Origin: Flavobacterium fluviatile
Lineage (GTDB): Bacteria; Bacteroidota; Bacteroidia; Flavobacteriales; Flavobacteriaceae
Assembly (NCBI RefSeq): GCF_010645065.1
Contig: NZ_JAADZW010000001.1
Location: 434,001-498,000, forward strand
DNA: 64,000 bases
Direction of reading: 5' to 3'
Positions 8,723 through 17,803 of the stretch are shown here, in pieces. The notes beneath the pieces were generated by a model. That model did no database searches. It was not told the origin of the DNA and saw only the letters and a list, made by a program, of their open reading frames with translations. A program made the translations under genes and the position numbers. Position 1 is the first letter of the stretch, and every line of letters begins with the position of its first letter.

Positions 8723-9100
8723 AAAGTCTATCTTTTAAGTGGTCTTTTTTTTTTGATTCCTAAATTTACAAAAAAAACATACATTATAAATTAAGACTGT
8801 TATTTGACATCGTTCTAAAGAGCTCGGAATTGTTTTAACCAATGAAAAAAATATCTCTTTGCTTTAATTATCTGATAATAATATAATTAAAAGTAGTAAT
8901 TGTGTAATCTTTTGATTTTCAACGAATTTAGATTTGTAAAGTATTTTAAAGATCAGGCTATAATATTTCATATCATAAAGCCGATGTCGGGACAAGTGGT
9001 TATACAACCAAATCAACTTGATCGAGAGCGAATGAAATATCAAACATAGCAACGAGAAAATCTGTATTGATGAAAGAGATAAACTTTAAAAAGTAATATT
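8723..9100. other. 378-bp divergent intergenic region
   Basis: This gap lies between the divergent iorA-like gene (-) and the small gene at 9101 (+). No coding region is convincing on either strand. On the + strand a good -7 box, TAGATTTG, lies at 8929-8936, which would give a leader of about 155 nt for the 9101 gene. No TAnnTTTG box with correct spacing was found for the minus-strand operon. The sequence just upstream of 9101 has no obvious hairpin of regulatory type. Confidence 0.4.
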
Positions 9101-9352
9101 ATGCCAAAAGAAAATCCGGGTCCCCAAGTTAAAGATAAGGATCAATACGAAGCATTGCGCGATAAAGGTTACAGTAAACAAAAATCTGCGCGAATAGCCA
9201 ATAGTCAGGGTGCCGAAAAAAGAGGCGGCAAAGCTGGAGATTACAAAGACAGAACAAAACAGGATCTATACAAAGAAGCTGTAAAAGTTGGAATTAAAGG
9301 AAGATCGAATATGACGAAAGAACAATTGATGGATGCATTACGTAATAACTAA
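9101..9352 (+). CDS. Small DUF7218/Rho-N domain-like protein
   Basis: An 83-residue, highly charged basic protein. The first half (GYSKQKSARIANSQGAEKRG) and the C-terminal segment (LYKEAVKVGIKGRSNMTKEQ) fit the small family annotated as DUF7218 or Rho termination factor N-terminal-like, whose C-terminal helices resemble a SAP/Rho-N nucleic-acid-binding fold. These proteins are usually stress-linked, and their molecular role is unknown. The gene is monocistronic: a -7 box lies upstream at 8929 and a terminator directly downstream at 9365-9419. Family recall is moderate; DNA or RNA binding is inference from charge and fold. Confidence 0.75.
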   Translation: MPKENPGPQVKDKDQYEALRDKGYSKQKSARIANSQGAEKRGGKAGDYKDRTKQDLYKEAVKVGIKGRSNMTKEQLMDALRNN

Positions 9353-9364
9353 TCACAAAGGTTT

Positions 9365-9419
9365 AAAGTTTAAAGTCGAATGAGAACTACACTTTCTGAC
9401 TTTAGACTTTAATTTTTTT
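9365..9419 (+). terminator. Rho-independent terminator after the DUF7218-like gene
   Basis: The arms at 9365-9377 and 9398-9410 pair over 13 bp with one mismatch (AAAGTTTAAAGTC against GACTTTAGACTTT), with a loop of 20 nt, followed by a T-run at 9413-9419. It begins 12 bp after the stop codon of the 9101 gene. Confidence 0.65.
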
Positions 9420-9430
9420 GACTTAATCCC

Positions 9431-9438
9431 TATATTTG
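9431..9438 (+). promoter_or_regulatory. Candidate -7 box (TATATTTG) for the ABC-F gene
   Basis: A perfect match to the Bacteroidota TAnnTTTG box, placed right after the preceding terminator and about 110 bp before the ABC-F start. No TTG lies at the usual spacing upstream (the nearest is 10 bp away), so only the -7 part is supported. Confidence 0.45.
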
Positions 9439-9547
9439 CACTTTCAATTAAAGACTTCATAAATGTGAATAAATAATTTCTTTCAGATATAAAGACGGCT
9501 AGCCAGACTTTGGTTTTGCCATTTTATTAATGCTTAAGAAAGAGATT

Positions 9548-11137
9548 ATGCTTATTCTGCAAAACATTTCATATACACATTCTAATAAAGAATTGCTGTT
9601 TAACAACGTCAGTTTAACAGTGAATAGCGGAAACAAAACTGCCTTAGTTGGTCATAATGGTTCCGGAAAATCAACATTGCTAAAAATTATCGCAAAAGAA
9701 TTATTTCCGTCAGGCGGAATAATGGAAATCGATTCAGAGCCTTATTATGTCCCGCAGATTTTCGGGCAATACAATCACTTGTCTATTTCAGAAGCTTTAC
9801 AGATTGATGAAAAACTTACTGCTTTGCATGAAATTCTGGAAGGCAATGTCAATGAATCAAATTTAAACATACTTAATGACGGCTGGACTATCGAGGATCG
9901 CTGTAATGAAGCCTTGAAATACTGGAGTCTAAATGATTTAGAATTAACTCAAAAGCTTGGATTTTTAAGCGGTGGTGAAAAAACAAAAGTATTTCTGGCC
10001 GGCATTATGATCCATCAGCCCAAGCTTATATTGCTGGATGAACCCAGTAATCATCTGGATGCTGAAGGAAGAGCATTGCTATATCAATTCATAAAAGCTT
10101 CAGCGGCAACAATGCTAGTAGTAAGCCACGACCGGAAGTTGCTGAATTTGCTGGATGCTACCTGTGAATTAAAAACAAACGTAATCAAAGCCTACGGAGG
10201 CAATTACGATTTTTACCAAAATCAGAAGAATATCGAAAAAGAAGCATTAGCCCAGGATATTCATTCGAAAGAAAAATCGCTTCAGAAAGCCAAAGAAAAA
10301 CAAAGGAAAACTCTGGAGAGAGAACAAAAATGTGATTCGAAAGGGAAAAAGAAGCAGGAAAAAGCCGGAGTTGCCCGAATCATGATGAATACTTTAAGGA
10401 ATAAAGCCGAAAACAGCACTTCAAAAACCAAAAGTGTACATGCTGAAAAAATTGTCGGAATTTCACAGCAATTGCGTGAATTGCGTGACGAAGTTTCAAG
10501 TCTGGATAAAATGAAATTCGGTCTCGATAATTCACGCTTACACAAAGGAAAGATTCTTGTGGCAGCCGAATCGGTTAATTACAGTTATAATGAAGAGTGG
10601 ATTTGGAAAACAGATTTGAACTTTCAGATTTTGAGCGGTGAACGAATTGCCATAAACGGTAATAATGGCTCGGGAAAAACAACGCTGATAAAACTAATTT
10701 TAGAAGATTTAAAACCTAAGAAAGGAATTCTAAAAACAGTAGATTGCGAAATGATTTATATCGATCAGGATTATTCGCTAATAAATACAGATTTAACTGT
10801 TTACGATCAGGCACAGCAAAGCAATGTTTCCGGTTTAGAAGAACACGACATTAAAATGAGGCTGAATCGGTTTTTGTTTACCCAAACAGACTGGGATAAA
10901 CCATGTCGTTATTTAAGTGGAGGTGAAAGAATGCGTCTGATGCTTTGCACCTTAACGATAGCAAATGAAGCACCTGATGTAATCATTTTAGATGAGCCCA
11001 CAAATAATCTGGATATACAGAATATTGAGATATTAACTGCTGCTTTAAATGAATACATGGGAACGTTGATTATAGTTTCACATGATGAAACCTTTCTAGA
11101 GCAGATAAGCGTAAACCGGAATATTTATTTGAATTAA
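9548..11137 (+). CDS. ABC-F family ATP-binding protein
   Basis: A 529-residue protein with two ABC ATPase domains and no membrane segments, the hallmark of ABC-F translation factors that bind the ribosome E site. Domain 1 has Walker A GHNGSGKST, signature LSGGEKTKVFLAG and Walker B LLDEPSNHLD. The linker (about residues 230-300) is rich in Lys/Glu and strongly helical, as expected for the P-site tRNA interaction motif region. Domain 2 has NGNNGSGKTT, LSGGERMRLML and ILDEPTNNLD. The ATG at 9548 (MLILQN) is the usual family start; an ATG at 9530 adds six residues. Whether it is a housekeeping factor or an antibiotic ribosome-protection type cannot be told. Confidence 0.88.
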   Translation: MLILQNISYTHSNKELLFNNVSLTVNSGNKTALVGHNGSGKSTLLKIIAKELFPSGGIMEIDSEPYYVPQIFGQYNHLSISEALQIDEKLTALHEILEGNVNESNLNILNDGWTIEDRCNEALKYWSLNDLELTQKLGFLSGGEKTKVFLAGIMIHQPKLILLDEPSNHLDAEGRALLYQFIKASAATMLVVSHDRKLLNLLDATCELKTNVIKAYGGNYDFYQNQKNIEKEALAQDIHSKEKSLQKAKEKQRKTLEREQKCDSKGKKKQEKAGVARIMMNTLRNKAENSTSKTKSVHAEKIVGISQQLRELRDEVSSLDKMKFGLDNSRLHKGKILVAAESVNYSYNEEWIWKTDLNFQILSGERIAINGNNGSGKTTLIKLILEDLKPKKGILKTVDCEMIYIDQDYSLINTDLTVYDQAQQSNVSGLEEHDIKMRLNRFLFTQTDWDKPCRYLSGGERMRLMLCTLTIANEAPDVIILDEPTNNLDIQNIEILTAALNEYMGTLIIVSHDETFLEQISVNRNIYLN

Positions 11138-11155
11138 ATTTTTAGAATTAATTTA

Positions 11156-11197
11156 TAAACAAGAAAGACAATCCACAAAGATTATCTTTCTTGTTTA
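11156..11197. terminator. Bidirectional hairpin terminator between convergent genes
   Basis: An 18-bp stem with one mismatch (11156-11173 with 11180-11197) and a 6-nt loop (CACAAA). It lies 19 bp after the ABC-F stop and contains the stop codon of the convergent histidine kinase. The long stem and the short T-tracts on both sides fit a shared terminator. Confidence 0.65.
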
Positions 11198-12820
11198 CTG
11201 CTGCTTTGGAAGGTAAATCCAAAAAGTAGTTCCTTTTCCGGGCTGGCTGGTAAAATCAATACTGCCGTTATGGTTTTCTATAATTCGGCGGCATAATGCA
11301 AGTCCTATTCCATTTCCTCCATACTGATCTCTTTCATGCAGTCGCTGGAACATATCAAAGATTCGTCCTGAATATTGACTATCCATTCCTATTCCATTAT
11401 CAGAAACTGAAATAAGATGATAATTTCCTGACAATGCCAACTCGTTCTTGTTATCAGGCAGATTGGTTGCAGAAATAGTTACAATAGGGTCTGATGTATT
11501 GAATTTTAATGCATTATTAACCAGATTGTAAAACAACTGGCGAAGCTGGGTATTCAATCCTGAAACTGCTGGAAGTTCATTGACGTGAATCACAGCCTTT
11601 TTCTCCTCAATTACCAGACTGAGGTCTCCCAGAATTTCAGACATCACTTCATTGAGGTCAACCTCTTCAAAGTGCTGCTTTTTGTTGTCAACCCTGGAAT
11701 AATTAAGTACATCAGTGATAAGATGTGATAATCGGCCGGCTGCTAAAGTAATTCGGTCAAAATAATATTCCTTTTTCTGATCTTCTGATAAATGCTGACC
11801 TGCGCGTGAAAGCATAATCATAATTTTTCGCAGTGGTTCCTGCAAATCGTGACTGGCAATGTATGCAAACTGTTCCAGCTCTTTATTTTTAAAAACCAGT
11901 TTTGAATTGGCACTTTCCAGTTCACGCTGAATTATTTTTAATTCGGAGTTGTCCTTTAGTGTTTCCACAATGATTTTCTGCGCATTGATATCTACAAAAT
12001 AAATGAGCCAGCTGTTAAAAGAACCGTCTTCTGATTTATTCGGAATTATAGAAACCAAATGCCAAACGTAATTGTTGTTGTCATTTTTAATTCTGATTTC
12101 ACCTAAAAAATCAGAACGATTGGTTCTTGCCTTGTTCCAGTCTTCTAGGATACCATCAATATCTTCAGGATGGACAAAATTGATTAATGTTTTTCTGTCA
12201 AAATTACGTAAGGGAAGCTTAAGATAACTCTCTATTGATTCATTAGCAAGAATAACATTGTTACGTTCACCAACAATACAAATCAAAATTGGAATAGTAT
12301 TGGCAAGCTGCCTGTACTTGTTTTCACTTTCGGTCAGTTTTTCGGATAGCGCAATTAATTCAATATTTTTCTTTCTTATTTCATCATAAGGAGACAAAGG
12401 TGGTTCATATTTAAAATAATCACTCAGGGTTCTGATTTTCGCTTCTGATAAAAGTCCCGGAGATAAAACCGGCTGACTGATTCGGGTTGTCGACTGATTG
12501 TTAGCAAAACTGTATTCAATATTTGCTGAAATTTTAGAGGCATAATTAAAAGCTTCGGGACTGCATTTTTTTAAATCTACATTATCCGTTATAATTGCCA
12601 CAATTTCTTTCTGTGTCGCTTTTACAATTCTGATTCCCAAAACGAGTAATGAATTGCTGCCTTTTGTAATTGAGCATCTTGCGACTTCAGAAACAGCAGT
12701 AGAAAATCTTGTTTGAAAAGAAGAAGGCATCCCACACATTTCCGCAATCTTCATGCATCTTTTATGCGCTAATATCAAATCCATTTCGTTATCAAGATTG
12801 ATTTGTATGATCTCTTTCAT
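11195..12820 (-). CDS. PAS sensor histidine kinase with RsbW/RsbT-like N-terminal domain
   Basis: A 541-residue cytoplasmic kinase with no membrane segment. Residues about 1-120 resemble the small anti-sigma-factor type ATPase fold (MKEIIQINLDNEMDLILAHKR, STAVSEVARCSI), but the later glycine-rich ATP lid is poor, so this copy may not bind ATP. A PAS domain follows (about 165-285), then HisKA with the phospho-acceptor His in YIASHDLQEPLRKI, then the HATPase_c domain with NNALKF, SVSDNGIGMDSQ and GNGIGLALCRRI. It is the last gene of the RsbRST-type operon, 5 bp after the phosphatase gene, so it may receive the state of the RsbR/S/T switch. Its cognate response regulator is not adjacent; the single-domain regulator at 19365 is a candidate. 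Confidence 0.85.
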   Translation of the reverse strand: MKEIIQINLDNEMDLILAHKRCMKIAEMCGMPSSFQTRFSTAVSEVARCSITKGSNSLLVLGIRIVKATQKEIVAIITDNVDLKKCSPEAFNYASKISANIEYSFANNQSTTRISQPVLSPGLLSEAKIRTLSDYFKYEPPLSPYDEIRKKNIELIALSEKLTESENKYRQLANTIPILICIVGERNNVILANESIESYLKLPLRNFDRKTLINFVHPEDIDGILEDWNKARTNRSDFLGEIRIKNDNNNYVWHLVSIIPNKSEDGSFNSWLIYFVDINAQKIIVETLKDNSELKIIQRELESANSKLVFKNKELEQFAYIASHDLQEPLRKIMIMLSRAGQHLSEDQKKEYYFDRITLAAGRLSHLITDVLNYSRVDNKKQHFEEVDLNEVMSEILGDLSLVIEEKKAVIHVNELPAVSGLNTQLRQLFYNLVNNALKFNTSDPIVTISATNLPDNKNELALSGNYHLISVSDNGIGMDSQYSGRIFDMFQRLHERDQYGGNGIGLALCRRIIENHNGSIDFTSQPGKGTTFWIYLPKQQ

Positions 12821-12825
12821 GGCTC

Positions 12826-13839
12826 TTAAATTATTTTGGCTACAAAAATCGTTGCATCATCATTCCCCCGTATATTTTCCTTAAGCAAAGAAGCTGCAAT
12901 TATTCCCGGACTCTGTTTAAAAATACCATTCATATCGTTCAGGCTCCATCTTGTACGAAGGCCATCACTATGCATGATAATGATTTGATGTTTTTTATAG
13001 GGTACAATAGTATTGTTCAAAGTACGCGGAATATTATGCCCCAGGATACCATTGTAAGGTGTATAGGTTTTATTTTCCAGTCCGTTGTAAATACGGGTAT
13101 TGATGTTTCCAATACCACAGATATTCCAGACCTCTGCTGCATAATCAACAGTAATTATCGTAGCTACCAGACCTCTGGTTTTTTTAGTTTTAGCATGAAT
13201 ATCCCTCAGGATTTCAGATGGCTGAAATTCTATTGTCTGTCTAAAAGCCTTAAGTCCTGCCTGTACTGCTTCATATGCGTATTCTCCATGACCTAATCCG
13301 TCCCCTACAAATATCTGGAAACCATTCTTTAAATACTTGATATGATACCCATCCCCGCAGACTTTTTCTCCCGGATAATTAACTGCAATTGTACTGTATT
13401 TTAATTCATTTTTAAACGAAGGAAGGCATATATCAACTTTTTCGCAAATTCTGACATACTGTACACAGCCCCAGTTTTTCATCGAATAGATCTGAAAATC
13501 GTTACTCAGTCTTTTAATAGAACCTAAACCATGACCAAGTGTGTTTGCGGTTGAATAGCCGTCGTTCATGATTCGTGCTGCATTTTCAAAACCTATTCCT
13601 TTATCGAGGCAATAAATTTCAATTGCACTTTGCTCTGCCACCAAATGAGGTCTGTACAAGAGTACTCCTTCTTTTGCAAATTTTATAAGATTTGAAGTCA
13701 GTTCGGCAACAATAATATCGGTTTCTGCAGCCCTGTGTGGGGTAAAACCTAATTGAATTGCCAGGTTGTGTATTTCTCTCTTTATAAACGGAATAAGACT
13801 TCTGTCATCAATTTTATAACTGGAAAAAGTATTATCCAT
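12826..13839 (-). CDS. Fusion of RsbT-like ATPase and SpoIIE/PP2C-type serine phosphatase (RsbX-like)
   Basis: A 337-residue two-domain protein. Residues about 1-135 form a HATPase_c_2 (anti-sigma factor) domain with AELTSNLIKFAKEG, LDKGIGF and GHGLGSIKRL. Residues about 140-337 form a PP2C/SpoIIE phosphatase with metal-binding FVGDGLGHGEYA, MHSDGLRTRW and GNDDATIF. In stressosome systems RsbT phosphorylates RsbR and RsbS while RsbX removes those phosphates; here both activities look joined in one chain. It overlaps the upstream rsbT by 8 bp, so it is translationally coupled to it. The likely role, by inference, is resetting the phosphorylated RsbR and RsbS. Confidence 0.85.
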   Translation of the reverse strand: MDNTFSSYKIDDRSLIPFIKREIHNLAIQLGFTPHRAAETDIIVAELTSNLIKFAKEGVLLYRPHLVAEQSAIEIYCLDKGIGFENAARIMNDGYSTANTLGHGLGSIKRLSNDFQIYSMKNWGCVQYVRICEKVDICLPSFKNELKYSTIAVNYPGEKVCGDGYHIKYLKNGFQIFVGDGLGHGEYAYEAVQAGLKAFRQTIEFQPSEILRDIHAKTKKTRGLVATIITVDYAAEVWNICGIGNINTRIYNGLENKTYTPYNGILGHNIPRTLNNTIVPYKKHQIIIMHSDGLRTRWSLNDMNGIFKQSPGIIAASLLKENIRGNDDATIFVAKII

Positions 13840-14248
13840 TTTTCCACTTTGTTATAGTAACTGTAGTACCGTTTCCTAATTCACTTTTAATGTCAAATTC
13901 ATTGACTAATCTTTTGGTTCCTGGTAATCCCAGACCTAAACTTTTTCCTGTGCTGTATCCGTCTTTCATTGCTAAAGCTATATCTGCTATTCCCGGTCCA
14001 TTATCTATAAAAGTAACGCGTACGCCATTGTCACGGCCATTGCTGACCGATTCGATAATGACTTTGCCGCCCCCTCCATACTTTAGGAGATTACGAACGA
14101 GTTCGCTTGTGGCAGTAATTAATTTGGTTTGATTTAAAATACTCATACCAATTTTTACTCCATACTCTTTTACGCGATTGCGGAGAGGTACTACGTCCTG
14201 TTCCTTTACAATCAGTGCTTCTTCTCTGTTATTCGTTATCGTCGTCAT
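13832..14248 (-). CDS. rsbT: RsbT-like anti-sigma regulatory factor / serine kinase
   Basis: A 138-residue HATPase_c_2 protein with the N, G1 and G2 boxes SELVRNLLKYGGGG, FIDNGPGI and GKSLGLGLPGTKRL. RsbT phosphorylates Ser/Thr in STAS-domain proteins RsbR and RsbS and, once released, activates a downstream partner. I chose the ATG at 14248 (MTTITNNREE), which overlaps the RsbS stop by 20 bp and matches the usual RsbT N-terminus; a start at 14314 would overlap rsbS by 86 bp and adds non-conserved residues. It sits in the canonical order R-S-T, followed by the phosphatase fusion gene. Confidence 0.88.
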   Translation of the reverse strand: MTTITNNREEALIVKEQDVVPLRNRVKEYGVKIGMSILNQTKLITATSELVRNLLKYGGGGKVIIESVSNGRDNGVRVTFIDNGPGIADIALAMKDGYSTGKSLGLGLPGTKRLVNEFDIKSELGNGTTVTITKWKNG

Positions 14249-14627
14249 ATTCCGGCTCTTCATTATCACTATTGTGCATTTTTGAGCGCAGTAATTCCAT
14301 GCCTCTTTCAACATTCAGGGCACTTATGACTCCATTTAAGGACAGTCCTAATTCTACCAGTGTAATTGCAACTGCTGGCTGCATGCCCACCACTACGGTT
14401 TGCGCATCCATTATTTTAGACATCACTGCAATATTTCCTAAAATTCGACCCATAAATGAGTCTATGATAGAAACTGCAGAAATATCAATCAGTACACCTT
14501 TCGAGCTATGCTTACTTATTGTATTAATTAAATCTGATTCCAGATTTTCTGCCAACTGATCATACAAATCTACTTGTATGGTAACGAGCAAATATTGCCC
14601 CATTTTTAATATAGGAATTCTTTCCAT
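14229..14627 (-). CDS. rsbS: RsbS-like STAS-domain antagonist
   Basis: A 132-residue single STAS domain. The segment VLIDISAVSIIDSFMGRIL carries the Ser that matches the RsbT phosphorylation site of RsbS. In the stressosome RsbS holds RsbT in the complex and releases it when phosphorylated. An acidic tail (EEPEYDDDNE) follows the fold. It lies 12 bp after rsbR and overlaps rsbT, matching the conserved rsbRST order. Confidence 0.88.
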   Translation of the reverse strand: MERIPILKMGQYLLVTIQVDLYDQLAENLESDLINTISKHSSKGVLIDISAVSIIDSFMGRILGNIAVMSKIMDAQTVVVGMQPAVAITLVELGLSLNGVISALNVERGMELLRSKMHNSDNEEPEYDDDNE

Positions 14628-14639
14628 ATAAACAGCCTC

Positions 14640-15467
14640 TTATCCTATTACTTTTCTTTTAACAACATTGAGCTGCAACATATCAAATGCCGTACGAAGT
14701 GCACTTGCCAATGATGCTTTTGTGATAATTCCCGTAAGGTCAATTCCTAGATGTACAACGGTTTGTGCAATTTCAGGACGAATACCACTTATAATGCATT
14801 CTGCACCCATCAACCGGGTTGCACTTACGGTTTTGATTAAATGCTGCGCTACAAGTGAATCAACAGCAGGTACACCGGAGATATCCAGTATAGCAATTGA
14901 GCTTCCTGTATCCACAATTTGTTGTAATAAATTTTCCATTACAACCTGTGTTCTTGAGCTGTCAAGTGTTCCAATAATCGGCAATGCCACAATTCCTTCC
15001 CAAACTGAAATAACCGGTGTAGAAATTTCACTTATTTCATCTACCTGTCTTGAAATTATATCTTCACGCCCTTTCATAAAAGCTTCAAACGTCATGATCA
15101 TCATGTTGTCAAGAATTTCGTTCAGTTTCAGATTGGCATCATAAAGCTCGGCAGAATCTGTAATAAGTTCTGAAATTACCTTAGAAGCAGCTTGTTTAAA
15201 TGATATTAGATATTGTGCATTTTCTCTTGGTGAAAAACCGCGTTTTCCTCTTGAAGATGCAATTCCTATAATAAGATCCTCTACTTTTTCAAATTCGTCA
15301 AAATTTCCGGATTTTTCCAATGCACTTAAAAAAAGTGAAGCAAATTCCTTAGACTCTTCTTCTTCCATTGCTCCATCACCAGCCCCACTATCCTGAAGAA
15401 TCTGGGACCATATTGTTAATAATTTGTTTTCGTGCTCTTTTAAGCCCATTAATGAGTTGTTTTGCAT
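14640..15467 (-). CDS. rsbR: RsbR-like stressosome scaffold (RsbRD N-terminal domain plus STAS)
   Basis: A 275-residue protein: an all-helical N-terminal half (about 1-140), which suggests the non-haem RsbR N-terminal fold (RsbRD_N), then a C-terminal STAS domain (about 150-270) with ILDISGVPAVDSLVAQHL and a second conserved block ISGIRPEIAQTVVHLGID. The Ser in VDSLV aligns with a phospho-acceptor site of RsbR. I chose the ATG at 15467 because a perfect -7 box (15495-15502) covers the alternative TTG at 15497. It is the first gene of the minus operon and, with RsbS, should form the sensory core. The stimulus is unknown. Confidence 0.85.
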   Translation of the reverse strand: MQNNSLMGLKEHENKLLTIWSQILQDSGAGDGAMEEEESKEFASLFLSALEKSGNFDEFEKVEDLIIGIASSRGKRGFSPRENAQYLISFKQAASKVISELITDSAELYDANLKLNEILDNMMIMTFEAFMKGREDIISRQVDEISEISTPVISVWEGIVALPIIGTLDSSRTQVVMENLLQQIVDTGSSIAILDISGVPAVDSLVAQHLIKTVSATRLMGAECIISGIRPEIAQTVVHLGIDLTGIITKASLASALRTAFDMLQLNVVKRKVIG

Positions 15468-15494
15468 TTGCGTTTTAAATTTTGAGATTCTTAA

Positions 15495-15502
15495 CAAATA
15501 TA
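15495..15502 (-). promoter_or_regulatory. -7 box (TATATTTG on the minus strand) of the rsb operon
   Basis: A perfect TAnnTTTG match placed about 28 bp before the rsbR ATG at 15467, giving a leader of about 20 nt. It decides the rsbR start. The 15498-15820 region between the two operons holds only the two divergent promoters and AT-rich sequence with no ORF. Confidence 0.6.
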
Positions 15503-15789
15503 GAACTTTAAATCGGATATAAAGAAAAGAAGTGTTAATCTGATCAATTGGTTTTTTTGATGCTATAAAAGCATAGATTTTTCTATGTAATATGCTTTAA
15601 TAAAACTGTTTTTTTTAAAGGATATATAATAAGATCTTATCATTTTACAATACTGAAAAACTAACATTAATTGCCAAATAAAAGATTTAACACTAAATTA
15701 AACCATAAAAAGGCAAAAAATATTCATAATTTACTTAAACACCTGTTAAATCTTTAATAATAATTATTCATTAATAATGTAAGAAAACG

Positions 15790-15797
15790 TATATTTG
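15790..15797 (+). promoter_or_regulatory. -7 box (TATATTTG) of the kaiC operon
   Basis: A perfect TAnnTTTG match 23 bp before the kaiC ATG at 15821. The same eight bases appear in the facing rsb promoter 290 bp away. No clear -33 TTG is seen at the standard spacing. Confidence 0.6.
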
Positions 15798-15820
15798 AGA
15801 AATTACAACATTAGAGTAGA

Positions 15821-17503
15821 ATGGCATACAAAAAAACAAAATCACAGCAATTTATATTTCCTAAATCTCCAACTGGAATTGACGGACTGGATGAGATTAC
15901 GAACGGAGGTTTTCCTAAAGGCCGCCCAACCCTAATCTGTGGCGGTGCGGGCTGTGGAAAGACTTTATTATCAATGCAATTCCTTATTAAAGGGATTACC
16001 GAACATAACGAACCCGGTGTTTTCATGTCTTTTGAAGAGCCTTCTGATGATCTTACTTTAAATGTAAAATCATTAGGCTTTGACATTGAAAAACTGAAGG
16101 CGGACAAAAAACTGATCGTAGATCATGTTCGTGTCGAAAGATCAGAAATTGAAGAAGCAGGCGAATACGATCTGGATGGTTTATTTATCAGATTGGGGCA
16201 CGCTATCGATTCCATTAAGGCTACAAGAGTTGTCCTGGATACTATAGAATCGTTATTTGGAGGTCTGGATAATCAGGCAATCCTGCGTGCCGAGTTAAGA
16301 CGCTTATTTCATTGGCTTAAAGCCAAAGGGGTAACCGCTATTGTTACCGGAGAACGTGGCGAAGCAACATTGACACGTCAGGGACTCGAAGAATATGTTT
16401 CAGACTGCGTTATCGTTCTGGATCATCGTGTTATCGATCAGGTTTCAACCCGAAGACTGCGAATCGTAAAATACAGAGGTTCTACCCACGGTACAAATGA
16501 ATACCCTTTTTTGATAGACGCTGATGGAATTTCGGTACTTCCTATCACTTCCCTAAAACTGGATAATGATGTAAGTTCTGATATTATATCAACAGGGGTT
16601 CCCGGCTTAGATGAAATGTTTCATAGTGGCGGATTTTATCGTGGCAGTAATACTTTAATATCCGGAACAGCCGGAACAGCTAAAACCACTATAGCCTCCT
16701 ACTTTGCAAATGAACAATGCAATAAAAATGAAAAAACTATTTATTTTGCATTTGAAGAGTCACCGCAACAGCTTATCCGAAACATGAAGTCAATAGGTGT
16801 TGATCTGGAAAAACATATCAAAAAAGGTACTTTACAAATTCACTCTTCGCGTCCTTCGCTTAACGGACTCGAACTGCATTTGCTGACTCTTAGAAAACTC
16901 ATTAAAGAGTTTCAGCCTACAACTATAATTATTGATCCTATCAGCAATTTAATAACCGTTGGAAGTCAGGACGAAGTTCGTTCGATGCTCGTAAGGCTTA
17001 TCGATATGCTAAAGGCAAACAACATTACGGTACTTTTTACGTCTTTAAATAAAAGAACCGATAAGTTCAGGCCTGATCTAGCTGAAGAATCTGTATCTTC
17101 ATTAGTCGATATATGGATTACGGTTCGGGATATGGAAGGAATAGGCGAAAGAAACCGGGGAATATTTATAGTAAAAGCCCGGGGAATGGGACATTCTAAT
17201 CAGGTAAGGGAATTCGTAATTACAGATCAGGGAATGGAATTGCTTGATGTTGAATTAGGACCAAAAGGAATACTTACCGGCAGTGAAAGACAATCTCACA
17301 GAATAGAGAAAAAGATGTCTGATATGAAGCATCAAAATGAAATTATCAGAAAGGACAGAGAAATTGAGCGCAAACGCAAAGCTCTTGAAGCCAATATTGA
17401 AGCACTTAGGAACGAATTTGAATCGGCTGAGGAAGAATTAAATATTCTGAAAGCCACGGAAGAATTGTATGCAAAACTGACTTCGAAGAAAAAAAAGGAA
17501 TAA
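15821..17503 (+). CDS. kaiC: KaiC-like double-domain RecA-family ATPase
   Basis: A 560-residue protein with two tandem KaiC domains. Domain 1 (about 15-245) has Walker A GGAGCGKT (41-48) and the catalytic Glu pair FEE (72-73). Domain 2 (about 255-475) has GTAGTAKT (282-289) and FEE (312-313). At the place of the cyanobacterial Ser431/Thr432 phosphorylation pair this protein has Ser426-Ser427 (ESVSSLVD), so autophosphorylation remains possible with a Thr-to-Ser change. The C-terminal 80 residues form a charged coiled coil ([16 protein letters not shown]) instead of the KaiA-binding tail. No kaiA is present. It heads an operon with two kaiBs, a histidine kinase and a response regulator; a stress or timing role is inferred. 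Confidence 0.93.
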   Translation: MAYKKTKSQQFIFPKSPTGIDGLDEITNGGFPKGRPTLICGGAGCGKTLLSMQFLIKGITEHNEPGVFMSFEEPSDDLTLNVKSLGFDIEKLKADKKLIVDHVRVERSEIEEAGEYDLDGLFIRLGHAIDSIKATRVVLDTIESLFGGLDNQAILRAELRRLFHWLKAKGVTAIVTGERGEATLTRQGLEEYVSDCVIVLDHRVIDQVSTRRLRIVKYRGSTHGTNEYPFLIDADGISVLPITSLKLDNDVSSDIISTGVPGLDEMFHSGGFYRGSNTLISGTAGTAKTTIASYFANEQCNKNEKTIYFAFEESPQQLIRNMKSIGVDLEKHIKKGTLQIHSSRPSLNGLELHLLTLRKLIKEFQPTTIIIDPISNLITVGSQDEVRSMLVRLIDMLKANNITVLFTSLNKRTDKFRPDLAEESVSSLVDIWITVRDMEGIGERNRGIFIVKARGMGHSNQVREFVITDQGMELLDVELGPKGILTGSERQSHRIEKKMSDMKHQNEIIRKDREIERKRKALEANIEALRNEFESAEEELNILKATEELYAKLTSKKKKE

Positions 17504-17504
17504 A

Positions 17505-17801
17505 ATGAAAAAAGAAGTTGTAGCCGAATGGCAGTTACTGCTCTATATAGCGGGTCAGACGCCAAAATCGATCAAGGCACTGGAAAATATAAAAAAATAT
17601 GCCGAAGAACATCTGGCAGGTAAATACAGCATTGAGATTATAGATTTGCTCAAAAATCCGCAATTGGCAGAAGGAGATCAAATTCTGGCTGTGCCTACGC
17701 TGGTCCGAAAATTTCCTGAACCCATTCGCAAGATTATTGGCGACCTGTCTAATGAAGAAAGAGTACTTGTAGGGCTTAATATTAAACCTTTAAACCCGTA
17801 A
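17505..17801 (+). CDS. kaiB: KaiB-like thioredoxin-fold protein (first copy)
   Basis: A 98-residue KaiB homologue ([40 protein letters not shown]). The cis-proline PTL motif and the GDLS segment are family hallmarks. KaiB binds the KaiC N-terminal ring and, in cyanobacteria, switches fold to do so. It starts 2 bp after the kaiC stop, so it is co-translated. The second copy follows 2 bp later. Lacking KaiA, this pair probably works in a simplified KaiBC system or in stress protection, as proposed for non-cyanobacterial KaiBC. Confidence 0.9.
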   Translation: MKKEVVAEWQLLLYIAGQTPKSIKALENIKKYAEEHLAGKYSIEIIDLLKNPQLAEGDQILAVPTLVRKFPEPIRKIIGDLSNEERVLVGLNIKPLNP

Positions 17802-17803
17802 AA

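Noticed and set aside
8864..9052. 62-residue minus-strand ORF
   Set aside because: Low-complexity AT-rich translation with no start signal; it lies in a divergent promoter region.
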